Shown one piece after another: positions 27,607 to 35,205 of a stretch of DNA of 64,000 bases. A program made the position numbers and the translations under genes. Origin of the DNA: Rhodanobacter sp. C05 (lineage in GTDB: Bacteria > Pseudomonadota > Gammaproteobacteria > Xanthomonadales > Rhodanobacteraceae); NCBI RefSeq assembly GCF_002001165.1, contig NZ_MUNQ01000006.1, positions 124,001 to 188,000 of the forward strand. The letters run 5' to 3'. The first letter of the stretch is position 1, and each line of letters opens with the position of its first letter. The notes under the pieces were generated by a model. The model ran no database searches, was not told where the DNA came from, and saw nothing but the letters and a program-made list of their open reading frames with translations.

Positions 27607-29127
27607 TCAAAGCGACCGTGCTGAGTCGCCGCAATATTCGAGTGCCGCGCGTGGCGCGTTAAAAGCTTGCTTCGGGTTGTGCCTTCGCGCGATCGCGTCA
27701 ATCGCATCCAGGCATTCGCCAAACAATTGCGTGGCATCGCGCAGCTGTGCATTGGACAGTCCGCAATAGCCGAGCATGAGGCCCGGCACGACCGGGCGTT
27801 CGTTGTAGTGGGGTGCTATGGAATGCAGACCCAGTCCGCGTTCGCACGCAAGGGTTATCAGTGCATCGATCTGTGCATGGTTGTAGTCGGGTAGCCAGAC
27901 GACGACATGCATGCCAGCATGGGTTCCCCCGATCTCCACGCGTTCGCCGGCATGGCGGTGCAGGCCTTCGATCAGCTCCCTGCGACGTGACCGCAATTCT
28001 CTCGTTATGTATCGAAGATGGCGTTCAAATCCGCCGTCCTCCATGAAGTGTGCCAGCGCTGCCTGCTCGATCGTCGGACAGCCACGGTCGTCAAGACATT
28101 TTGCGTTGACGAAATCATCGCGAAGCGCCTGTGGCAAGACCATATAGCCAAGCCTGAGCGCGCCAAACATCACCTTGGAGAGGGTTCCGACATAGATCAC
28201 CCGGTCGCGATTATCAAGCGAATGCAGGGTCGCCAATGGCTGTGAGTCGTAGCGGAGCTCGCTGTCGTAGTCATCTTCGACAATCCAGCATGGCGCTTTA
28301 TCCGCATAACTCAGAAGCTCGATTCGGCGTGTCAATGACAGAACCGCGCCGGATGGAAATTGATGGGAGGGGGTGACAAGCACAAGACGTGGTGCCACTG
28401 CCGGCAATTCGCTGCAGAGCAACCCTTCGTTGTCGGACCGGATCGGAAGCAGGCGTGCACCATGTGCGCTGAACTGCTGCGAAGCGCCCCAGTAATGAGG
28501 CTCTTCGATGGCTACGGTATCTCCTTCGTTGATCAGCACACGTGCGGTCAACGCGATGGCTTGCTCGGTGCCGCTGACGATCAGCACACGATCAACGGAA
28601 GTCTGTATGCCGCGTCGCAATGAAAGGTAGCTGCAGACCTGTTCACGCAAGGCCAACAGTCCCTGATCAGCGCCGTAACCAAGCGGACTTTGGGTTGCGG
28701 CCCGGGACAGCTCCCGTGCCCAGATGGCACTGAGTGATGGGTTGATATGCGAGGATCCGTATTGCATGTCAAAGCGCACGCCGCGATGTCGTTCCGCAAT
28801 CGACAGACCTTGGAACTGTCGCGCTCGCTCCGCGTATCGCGATTGTGCCGTTATGCTGGTTGTGCCGACCTGAGACTGAGGCATGGTCTCGATCGGTAGT
28901 GCGTTGACGTAGCTCCCGGAGCCCACTTGACCATCGATATAGCCGTCCGTACGCAATTGCTCGTAAGCGGCGAGCGCCGTGATGCGTGAACAACCCAGTT
29001 CCAGAGCCAGCTCACGCGTGGACGGTAGCCGTGCATGCGCCGCAAGACGCCCACTGAGGATGGCTGCCCTCAAGGCACGAATCAGTTGCCTGTACTGCGG
29101 GCCCTGTCCATCAAGTTCGAGAAACAT
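27607..29127 (-). CDS. MocR/PdxR-type GntR regulator (second paralogue)
   Basis: A 506-residue protein with the same layout as the regulator ending at 22663: GntR winged helix (LSGRLAAHARLPSTRELALE, CSRITALAAYEQLRTDG) and PLP-binding aminotransferase-like domain (VSGTEQAIALTARVLINEGD, VEDDYDSELRYDSQPLATL, and the lysine in YVGTLSKVMFGALRLGYMVLP). The two share long identical blocks at the N-terminus and around the PLP site, pointing to a duplication. Its C-terminal 30 residues (after LFGECLDAIDAI) diverge. It is convergent with the CadC-like gene. Target and ligand are unknown. Confidence 0.87.
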   Translation of the reverse strand: MFLELDGQGPQYRQLIRALRAAILSGRLAAHARLPSTRELALELGCSRITALAAYEQLRTDGYIDGQVGSGSYVNALPIETMPQSQVGTTSITAQSRYAERARQFQGLSIAERHRGVRFDMQYGSSHINPSLSAIWARELSRAATQSPLGYGADQGLLALREQVCSYLSLRRGIQTSVDRVLIVSGTEQAIALTARVLINEGDTVAIEEPHYWGASQQFSAHGARLLPIRSDNEGLLCSELPAVAPRLVLVTPSHQFPSGAVLSLTRRIELLSYADKAPCWIVEDDYDSELRYDSQPLATLHSLDNRDRVIYVGTLSKVMFGALRLGYMVLPQALRDDFVNAKCLDDRGCPTIEQAALAHFMEDGGFERHLRYITRELRSRRRELIEGLHRHAGERVEIGGTHAGMHVVVWLPDYNHAQIDALITLACERGLGLHSIAPHYNERPVVPGLMLGYCGLSNAQLRDATQLFGECLDAIDAIARRHNPKQAFNAPRAALEYCGDSARSL

Positions 29128-29464
29128 TCAGGCTGTACCTCGCGCGAAAATCGACGGATCGTGAAGCCGGCCTCATTTAGCGACGAACGAAAGGCGGCTT
29201 TTTCGACAGCTCGTGCGGCATCAAGCAACGCTATCCTCGAAATGCACGGAATAATCCAACGCTGGCAAATGCGTTGCCATGTGCCGGAAGCCATCCGGCA
29301 GCACATCGGATCGATGAACCACCAGGTGCATGGCTTGGTGCAGTCGCAAGTCAGGCGAACTGCAGTGACCAGGCGAGAGGCCCCGTTTGGCCGGTGCGGG
29401 TTTGCATCTAAATCTAAGTTGTCTTTCGTGCCGCTCGGTTTTGGTTTCCCGCCGATATGGCAAT
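29128..29464. other. Gap containing the promoter of the second MocR gene
   Basis: About 337 bp between the end of the AHSA1 gene and the start of the MocR gene, both on the minus strand. No credible gene is seen. MocR binding sites (direct or inverted repeats) would be expected, but I did not identify a convincing pair. Confidence 0.4.
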
Positions 29465-29926
29465 CTATTGGGAATTGATACCGGCCAGGCACTGCACCAG
29501 CTTGTCCAGCGCCACGCTCCAACCTTGTTCGTGGCTCGGTTTGGACGCACTCGGTGTGGACGCAGCTATCAGGTTTGCATGAGTGAAGGTGAGCTCGGTC
29601 TCATCACCGATCGCCCGCAGCTCCATCTCGACACGCGAGATGTTGCCGACCTCCTCGGGAGCCCCGCCGAAGGCCCAGCGGAAGCTCATGACCACGCGCT
29701 CGGGCCTGACCATCTCTAGGTATTCCCCGCGCGCCTCGTGCTCGCTGCCATCCTGCATCCGGAAGCGGACCAGGTAGTCGCCGCCGACGCGCACATCGCT
29801 CTGCGCTGCCAGCACGGGCCCATCGTCCGGCCCCCACCAACTGGCGATGCCTTCGGCGGTGGTGAGCGCATCGAAGACGATCGAGGGGCGCGCCGCGATG
29901 CGCCGGACCAGGGTCAAGCTCGTCAT
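29465..29926 (-). CDS. SRPBCC/AHSA1-domain protein
   Basis: A 153-residue START-like fold protein. It opens LVRRIAARPSIVFDALTTAEGIASWWGP, the AHSA1 signature, then VGGDYLVRFRMQDGSEHEARGEYLEMVRPERVVMSFRW, and ends with the long C-terminal helix. Such proteins bind hydrophobic ligands or act as client partners; the specific role is unknown. It overlaps the upstream ArsR gene by 4 nt and is the last gene of a three-gene operon. The pairing of an ArsR-type repressor with an AHSA1 protein is common and usually means that the regulator controls the pair. Confidence 0.85.
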   Translation of the reverse strand: MTSLTLVRRIAARPSIVFDALTTAEGIASWWGPDDGPVLAAQSDVRVGGDYLVRFRMQDGSEHEARGEYLEMVRPERVVMSFRWAFGGAPEEVGNISRVEMELRAIGDETELTFTHANLIAASTPSASKPSHEQGWSVALDKLVQCLAGINSQ

Positions 29927-30279
29927 TTGTTCTTCCTCTGCATCTCGGCTTCCTTTTTCTCGGCAACGGCGGCGAGCCGGTCGAGGCGCGGCGACCAGAA
30001 GCGCTCGTAACGCTCAAGCCACGCCGCGGCCTGCCGCAGCGGCTTGGGGAACAGACGGACATCGACCGTGCGACCCTGCTTCGAGCGCGTTATCAGTCCG
30101 GCATCGGCCAGCACGTCGAGGTGCTTCATCACCGCAGGCAGTTTGATCGCGAAGGGCTCGGCCAACGCGCTGATCGATACTTTTTCATCGCGTTCCAGTC
30201 GCGCGAGGATCGCACGGCGCGTCGGATCGGCGAGGGCCGCAAACGTGCGGCTGAGGTTCGGAGTGGGATGATTCAGCAT
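29923..30279 (-). CDS. ArsR-family winged-helix repressor (cysteine-free, SdpR-like)
   Basis: A 118-residue regulator. The winged helix reads TFAALADPTRRAILARLERD, then VSISALAEPFAIKLPAVMKHLDVLADAGLITRSKQGRTVDVRL. No cysteine is present, so metal sensing through thiolates is unlikely, in contrast to ArsR or SmtB proper. ATG 30279 begins at MLNHPTPN, one nucleotide after the stop of the upstream gene (TAGGATG), and the stop overlaps AHSA1 by 4 nt. It is a likely autorepressor acting at the palindromic operator 711 bp upstream; that link is inferred. Confidence 0.85.
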   Translation of the reverse strand: MLNHPTPNLSRTFAALADPTRRAILARLERDEKVSISALAEPFAIKLPAVMKHLDVLADAGLITRSKQGRTVDVRLFPKPLRQAAAWLERYERFWSPRLDRLAAVAEKKEAEMQRKNK

Positions 30280-30280
30280 C

Positions 30281-30982
30281 CTAATGCTTCTCCGGGGACG
30301 CAGGACTTCCATCGGACCACTTCGATACCACGACGAAGAAAATCGTCATCTGTGGGCTGATGTCCTGGGAGAACACCGGCGCGCCAGGAGAGTTGGCACC
30401 CCAGGTCGCGCCGTCGGTATGCGGCATGAAGAACATCAGGTGGGGATGCCAGTGGCCGCTACCATCGTTGATGTAGCCTTGCTTGGACATCATGTAGGAC
30501 ATCGAGCCCGGTAGCGGATCGGGAATAGTGTGTGCCGCCATCGCCGCGTTGGTACGCTCGATCATCTTGGCCTTGGGAACGCCTGACAATACCCAACGTG
30601 TTATCTCCAGATAGCTCGGGAGCACGGAACGCACGGCGGCGGGATTCAAACAAAGGGATGTGCGGACCTTGGGATTCCAGAACTCGGGGTCGTCGAACGG
30701 GTCGCCCCAGGAACGCTGGACCAGACACACGAAGCCGTTCTTGCCCTTCACTGCAGTTTCGTAGCCTTGGCTTCCGAGCGTCAGTATCTCGGCATCGTTC
30801 GAGATCGAGGTCGGTGCGGCGCTGCGCGCCATGGCGATCTCCTCGGATGGGCTGGTAAACCGGAATTGCTCAAAGGACGCCGGGGTCGGATATGGGCCCT
30901 TCGTCTTCTCGGCGCCGGCCCGCGTGACCGCGCTCAGCAGCAGAATCAGGCTGCAGGCGCCTGCCCCGATCATTGTTCGCAC
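30281..30982 (-). CDS. Exported protein of unknown function, first gene of the ArsR-AHSA1 operon
   Basis: A 233-residue product. I chose GTG 30982 because a strong SD (GAGGGG) lies 7 nt upstream and because this start gives a signal peptide with a basic n-region (MRTMIGAGACSLILLLSAVTRAGA). ATG 30973 would lose the Arg. The mature part carries FRFTSPSEEIAMARSAAP, GKNGFVCLVQRSW, a central SYMMSKQGYINDGS segment and the histidine-rich GHWHPHLMFFMP, then a C-terminal strand pattern. I recognise the layout only as a conserved hypothetical group and give no function. It is followed after one base by the arsR gene. Confidence 0.65.
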   Translation of the reverse strand: MRTMIGAGACSLILLLSAVTRAGAEKTKGPYPTPASFEQFRFTSPSEEIAMARSAAPTSISNDAEILTLGSQGYETAVKGKNGFVCLVQRSWGDPFDDPEFWNPKVRTSLCLNPAAVRSVLPSYLEITRWVLSGVPKAKMIERTNAAMAAHTIPDPLPGSMSYMMSKQGYINDGSGHWHPHLMFFMPHTDGATWGANSPGAPVFSQDISPQMTIFFVVVSKWSDGSPASPEKH

Positions 30983-30990
30983 GGTCCGTC

Positions 30991-31032
30991 CCCTCTCATA
31001 TAGTTCACTATATGGTGAACTATATGAGAGGG
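30991..31032. promoter_or_regulatory. Perfect palindromic operator, 18-bp arms
   Basis: CCCTCTCATATAGTTCAC (30991-31008) and its exact reverse complement (31015-31032) flank a 6-bp centre TATATG. The site covers the -10 box, the likely transcription start and the Shine-Dalgarno of the minus-strand gene that begins at 30982. That is a textbook repressor position. Because transcription should start inside it (about 31012), the RNA would contain only one arm, which argues for a DNA-binding operator rather than an RNA hairpin. The ArsR protein of the same operon is the natural candidate. Confidence 0.8.
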
Positions 31033-31048
31033 TTCTCGAGGCTGTCAA
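31019..31048 (-). promoter_or_regulatory. Near-consensus sigma-70 promoter of the ArsR operon
   Basis: On the minus strand, TTGACA (31048-31043) is a perfect -35 and TATAGT (31024-31019) a five-of-six -10, separated by 18 bp. The predicted start is near 31012, about 30 nt before GTG 30982. The -10 lies within the palindromic operator. Confidence 0.75.
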
Positions 31049-31586
31049 TCCGCGTTCGGGGAAAAATTACAGACGCGCGGACACAAGATTCCGTGCAACG
31101 CCGTGCGGCAACGCTCAGATCGATGACGCCTGGCCATGCTCCGACCAGGCGCATGGCCAGGATCGTGGTGTTTCAGAACACGGGTTCAGCTGCTTCTGGG
31201 AATTTGGATCGGACCGTGATGGTCGGATTCCAGCACCACGCCATTCTCCCGCATTGGTTATATGAAAAGAGGGAAAAGTGGTTATAAAAATCTGTTTGAC
31301 CAACTGTTTCGCACTCATGCCGAACCTGTCCCGTTCAAGGATTGGTCATAAGCGCATTCAGAGAAATGGATATAAAAATTGGTCATATCAAATCATGGCC
31401 TCAGTGGATATACCAAGTTTGATTTCGTTTATATATCGTCAAAACATAGTAATCAAAAAAATCGCCGAGCTTCCTGCGTGGAGTCGAAACTCGCAGTGAC
31501 GTATTTGAATTTCACCACTTCCACTCTTTAAAGGTATGTGCGGCGCGTTATTCAAGAGGCGAGAGCTATTAACGACGGGTGCATGT
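31049..31586. other. AT-rich, gene-poor stretch with iterated TGG(T/A)(T/C)ATA motifs
   Basis: From about 31250 to 31560 the base composition shifts strongly to A and T, unlike the rest of the window, with no credible gene. A motif ATTGGTYATA, then about 15 bp, then TGGWTATA recurs three times (starting at 31253, 31341 and 31378). The first two 42-bp copies agree at about 28 positions, and the 24-25 bp internal spacing is kept in all three. This suggests transferred DNA or a binding-site array. Confidence 0.5.
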
Positions 31587-31850
31587 ATGCGTGCAAAATT
31601 TTATTCGAATGAGTTGAAGGCCGAAGCCGTGCGATTGGTTGTAGAGCGCCGTTTAACGGCGGGTGAGGCTGCGGCGCGTCTTAATATTCAGTGTGAGGCA
31701 GTACGAGTGTGGGTGCGGCGATTCCGCTGCGGAAACAGGGCTGTGGCACCGCCTGAGGTCGGGCGATTGAAGACGGAGCTCCTTGAGGCATCCGTCGAGC
31801 GCGATGTCTTGCTGAAATTGGCCACTCGCCTTCTTGCCAGAACGGGTTAG
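31587..31850 (+). CDS. Orphan IS3-family orfA-like HTH protein
   Basis: An 87-residue product starting MRAKFYSNELKAEAVRLVVE, followed by LTAGEAAARLNIQCEAVRVWVRRF and a C-terminal coiled segment (LKTELLEASVERDVLLKLATR). This is the helix-turn-helix plus leucine-zipper layout of IS3/IS911 OrfA proteins. No orfB integrase with DDE residues follows, no terminal repeats were found, and the next gene is a TonB receptor. It is therefore an IS remnant, or a HTH protein derived from one. The lower GC content of its surroundings supports foreign origin. Confidence 0.6.
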   Translation: MRAKFYSNELKAEAVRLVVERRLTAGEAAARLNIQCEAVRVWVRRFRCGNRAVAPPEVGRLKTELLEASVERDVLLKLATRLLARTG

Positions 31851-32017
31851 CGCATAGCCATTAAAGGATCACCACCAAATAGGGTGATCGGGCCGGTTCA
31901 AGATTTTATGGCCACGAAAGCATTACGTGACTGTTGCAATACATGGCTCCAACAAGGGGTCAATAAACGACTTGGGCGGAAATGTTTCCCAGCCCATGAA
32001 TTTAACCGGAGGGTGCC

Positions 32018-35000
32018 ATGAAACTTGGGGTCAGGAAACTTTCTTCGGCAGTTCGGATCGCGCTTTCTCTCGGCGCGGTTACTGCCATGAGTATCACTAC
32101 CAGCGCATTTGCCCAGACCGACGGCAATCAGCCTGCAGCGCAGAATTCCAGCAATGCGCAAACGTCGGATCAAGCCAGTCCTCCAAAAAAAGTAGCTACC
32201 TTGAAGACCGTCGTGGTCACCGGCTCGCTGATCCGTCGCGTGGATCTGGAAACCTCCAATCCGGTGGTCACGATTGACCGCGCGCAGATCGAGGCGACCG
32301 GCAAGATGACACTGGGCGACCTGGTACAGGATCTGCCGGCGATGACGGGCGGCAACACCAATCCGCAGGTCAACAACGGCGGCGGTACTGGCGCTTCCAC
32401 CATCAACCTGCGCGGTCTTGGTGCAAAACGCACCCTGATCCTGGTCGACGGTCAGCGTGTGATCAGTTCGATCGGCACGGTCACTTCAACTGAAGGTGAA
32501 TCGCCGGATGTGAACGCCATTCCGGCTGCCATGATCGAGCGCATCGAAGTATTGACCGATGGCGCGTCCGCGACCTACGGCTCCGATGCGATCGGCGGCG
32601 TGGTGAACTTCATCTTGAAAAAGAATTACCAGGGGGCGCAGTTCACGGCCAACGTCGGTGAATCCGACCACAACGACGGCGACCAGTCGGGCTACAGCTT
32701 CACTTTCGGACAGACGTCCGACAAGGGAAGCATCATGGGCGGCATCGAATACAACAAGCAAGATGGCGTGGAGGCGGGCAACCGCAGTTTCTCCAAGAAC
32801 GCGGTGTCGATCTATGGCACCAATGGCACGGGCCCGAGCGCGCCGCATCCGGTGACCGCCAGCGTCGGTGGATCGTCGTCTTCACCCTACGGTCATATCC
32901 AGATCACCGGCACCCCCGTGCAGGGACTTTTTGGTTGCAGCTTCGTGGCGCTGAACCCGGGTGGCAACAGCCAACTGGTCAACACCTCCAATTACCACTG
33001 CTACCAGAACAACGGCCCGACCAGCGACAAGTACAACTACGCGGCGCTCAACCTGATCCTGACCCCGCAGGAGCGCACCAATGCGTTCGTGATGGGCACC
33101 TACAACCTGTCCGACAACGTGTCGGCCTACATGAACGCCTATTTCAACAAGACCTCGTCGGATTTCCAGCTGGCCCCTGGCGTCTATGGCGACCAGCCTT
33201 ATGTCGCCGCCAACACGATCATCGATGTCAACAATTACTTCAACCACTTCGGTGCCACGTTCAGCAGCGCCGGCCCGACCTACAATGCCCGCCTGGCCTC
33301 CCTCGGCAACCGTGAGGCGACGTTTGGCGCCAACACCGGTCAGGTCAATCTCGGCTTGAAGGGTACTTTCTCGCTGTTCAGCCAGGACTGGAACTGGGAC
33401 ACCGGCCTAGACTATGGTCATTCCGGCGCGGTCACCACGACCTTGAATCTGCCGAATGCGGGCAAGTTGTACACGGGTCCCTCCTACATGTCAGCCACGG
33501 GCCTGGCGTGCGGAACGGCGGCGGCTCCTGTCGCCTGCCCGGCTGGAATCACTTCGACGGCTTTGGGGTTCAATCCGTTCGACCTGTACTCCCCGGGTTC
33601 GGTCGCTGCGCTGAAGGCCGCCGCGGCACCGGCCGTCACCAATGAATATTCGAGCCTCAAGGAGTGGCACGCGGGCATCAACGGTGGCCTGTTCAACCTG
33701 CCCGCGGGCACGGTGCAATTGGCGGCTGGTGTCGACTACCGCCAGGAATTCCTCAACTCGAACGTTGATCCGCTGCTGGCATTCGACCCGGTCGCGGGTA
33801 CCTGTGTGCTGGGCAGCCAGTGTGTCTCGGCCACGCGGGGCGGCTATAACGTAAAGGAGGTCTTTGCCGAAACCTTCATTCCCATTCTCAGCGAGCTGCC
33901 GCTTGTCAAGTCGCTGAACGCAACCATCGGCGATCGCTACTCGCGTTACGACAATGGCTACGGCAGCACCAACAACTTCAAGTTCGCGGTGGAGTACAAG
34001 CCGATCGACGATCTGCTGCTGCGTGGCACCCTGGCGAACGTGTTCCGTGCCCCCAACCTCGCGGAGGCATTCAATGGGGCGGCGGCCGACGCACCGAAGC
34101 TGTCAAACGATCCCTGCAATGGCTATACCGGTACGCCGGTCAACCCCGCCTGCGTGAATGTGCCGACGAATGGCACTTTCATCAACCAGGCCGTCGCCGC
34201 CAACAACCAGATCACCGGCATTCTGTCAGGCGCCCAATTCGCCGGTATCCAGCTCAAGCCTGAGCAGGGCAAGTCGTTCGACTTCGGCGCGGTCTACAGC
34301 CCATCGTGGGCACCAGGCCTGTCAACCACGGTTGATTTCTGGCATGTGTATCTCAACAACACCATCACCACGGTGAATGCGCAGAGCGTCCTCGACGTCT
34401 GCGCCGCTGGCAACCTGGCGTTCTGCTCGCAGATTCATCGCAATCCGGTCGTCGGACCCAACCAGGGCCAGATCCTGACCATCGGCGAGCCGACCGCGAA
34501 CCTGGGTACGCTGAACACCGGCGGCGTCGACTGGTCGGCGTCCTACAAGTTGCCCGAATTCTCCTTCGGTAAATTCACGCTCGGCATCAACGCCACCTAT
34601 CTGAAGTATTACAACCTGCAGACCGCCCCGGGTACGGCGGGCAACACGACCTATACCGATGCCGGCCATTTCCTGTCCTACGGTTCGGCGCAACAAGCGG
34701 CCTGCCCGGGCGAGGGTACCTGCCTGTTCCCGCGTTGGCGTGCACAGGGTTTCGTGGACTGGCAGCTGGGCAACTGGAGTGCCGAATGGCGCATGCGCTA
34801 CATCGGCCGCTTCCAGATGGGTTCGAAGAGCCCGTCGCAGGATGTGTTTCCGGACGGCACGTGTTACTACCAGGGCAAGCCGAATCCGGCGGGCGGCGTT
34901 TATCACTGCTCCATCACCGGTGCGGAGTTCAAGTACGGCGCCATCGTCTACAACGACGTGTCGTTTGGCTACAACATCGAACCGATCAACACGCGCATCG

Positions 35001-35137
35001 ACTTCGGCGTGAACAACGTCTTCGACAAGCAGCCGCCCGTGCTGTACGCGAACAACTCGCTCAACGCCGACACGGATCCCAGCGATTTCGATCTGATGGG
35101 TCGTTACTTCTGGGCCCGCGTGACGGTCAAGTTCTGA
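32018..35137 (+). CDS. TonB-dependent receptor
   Basis: A full-length 1039-residue outer-membrane receptor. ATG 32018 follows a strong GGAGG. It starts with a signal peptide (RIALSLGAVTAMSITTSAFAQ), a TonB-box-like KTVVVTGSLIRRVD, and a complete plug (QIEATGKMTLGDLVQDLP, TINLRGLGAKRTLILVDGQR, IERIEVLTDGASATYGSDAIGG split over strands). The large barrel ends ...GRYFWARVTVKF. The plug style is that of the big receptor group of Xanthomonadales and sphingomonads, commonly tied to peptide or oligomer uptake; the substrate is not identifiable. A terminator and a TPR-sulfotransferase gene follow immediately. Confidence 0.92.
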   Translation: MKLGVRKLSSAVRIALSLGAVTAMSITTSAFAQTDGNQPAAQNSSNAQTSDQASPPKKVATLKTVVVTGSLIRRVDLETSNPVVTIDRAQIEATGKMTLGDLVQDLPAMTGGNTNPQVNNGGGTGASTINLRGLGAKRTLILVDGQRVISSIGTVTSTEGESPDVNAIPAAMIERIEVLTDGASATYGSDAIGGVVNFILKKNYQGAQFTANVGESDHNDGDQSGYSFTFGQTSDKGSIMGGIEYNKQDGVEAGNRSFSKNAVSIYGTNGTGPSAPHPVTASVGGSSSSPYGHIQITGTPVQGLFGCSFVALNPGGNSQLVNTSNYHCYQNNGPTSDKYNYAALNLILTPQERTNAFVMGTYNLSDNVSAYMNAYFNKTSSDFQLAPGVYGDQPYVAANTIIDVNNYFNHFGATFSSAGPTYNARLASLGNREATFGANTGQVNLGLKGTFSLFSQDWNWDTGLDYGHSGAVTTTLNLPNAGKLYTGPSYMSATGLACGTAAAPVACPAGITSTALGFNPFDLYSPGSVAALKAAAAPAVTNEYSSLKEWHAGINGGLFNLPAGTVQLAAGVDYRQEFLNSNVDPLLAFDPVAGTCVLGSQCVSATRGGYNVKEVFAETFIPILSELPLVKSLNATIGDRYSRYDNGYGSTNNFKFAVEYKPIDDLLLRGTLANVFRAPNLAEAFNGAAADAPKLSNDPCNGYTGTPVNPACVNVPTNGTFINQAVAANNQITGILSGAQFAGIQLKPEQGKSFDFGAVYSPSWAPGLSTTVDFWHVYLNNTITTVNAQSVLDVCAAGNLAFCSQIHRNPVVGPNQGQILTIGEPTANLGTLNTGGVDWSASYKLPEFSFGKFTLGINATYLKYYNLQTAPGTAGNTTYTDAGHFLSYGSAQQAACPGEGTCLFPRWRAQGFVDWQLGNWSAEWRMRYIGRFQMGSKSPSQDVFPDGTCYYQGKPNPAGGVYHCSITGAEFKYGAIVYNDVSFGYNIEPINTRIDFGVNNVFDKQPPVLYANNSLNADTDPSDFDLMGRYFWARVTVKF

Positions 35138-35164
35138 GCATCAAGCGAGTGCGTTAACCTTGAT

Positions 35165-35196
35165 GGGCCGCGTGAGTCGATCACGCGGCCCTTTTT
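35165..35196 (+). terminator. Strong Rho-independent terminator between receptor and sulfotransferase
   Basis: Perfect 11-bp stem GGGCCGCGTGA / TCACGCGGCCC with loop GTCGA, followed by five T residues. It ends 28 bp after the receptor stop region's leader and only 9 nt before the ATG of the sulfotransferase gene at 35206. Confidence 0.85.
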
Positions 35197-35205
35197 GTTG
35201 ATGCC

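Noticed and set aside
30991-31032. The palindrome as an RNA hairpin hiding the SD
   Set aside because: The mapped promoter predicts a start inside the palindrome, so the transcript would hold only one arm; an operator fits better.
31278-31499. Possible small plus-strand gene in the AT-rich stretch
   Set aside because: No SD, no family resemblance, and it overlaps the iterated motif array.
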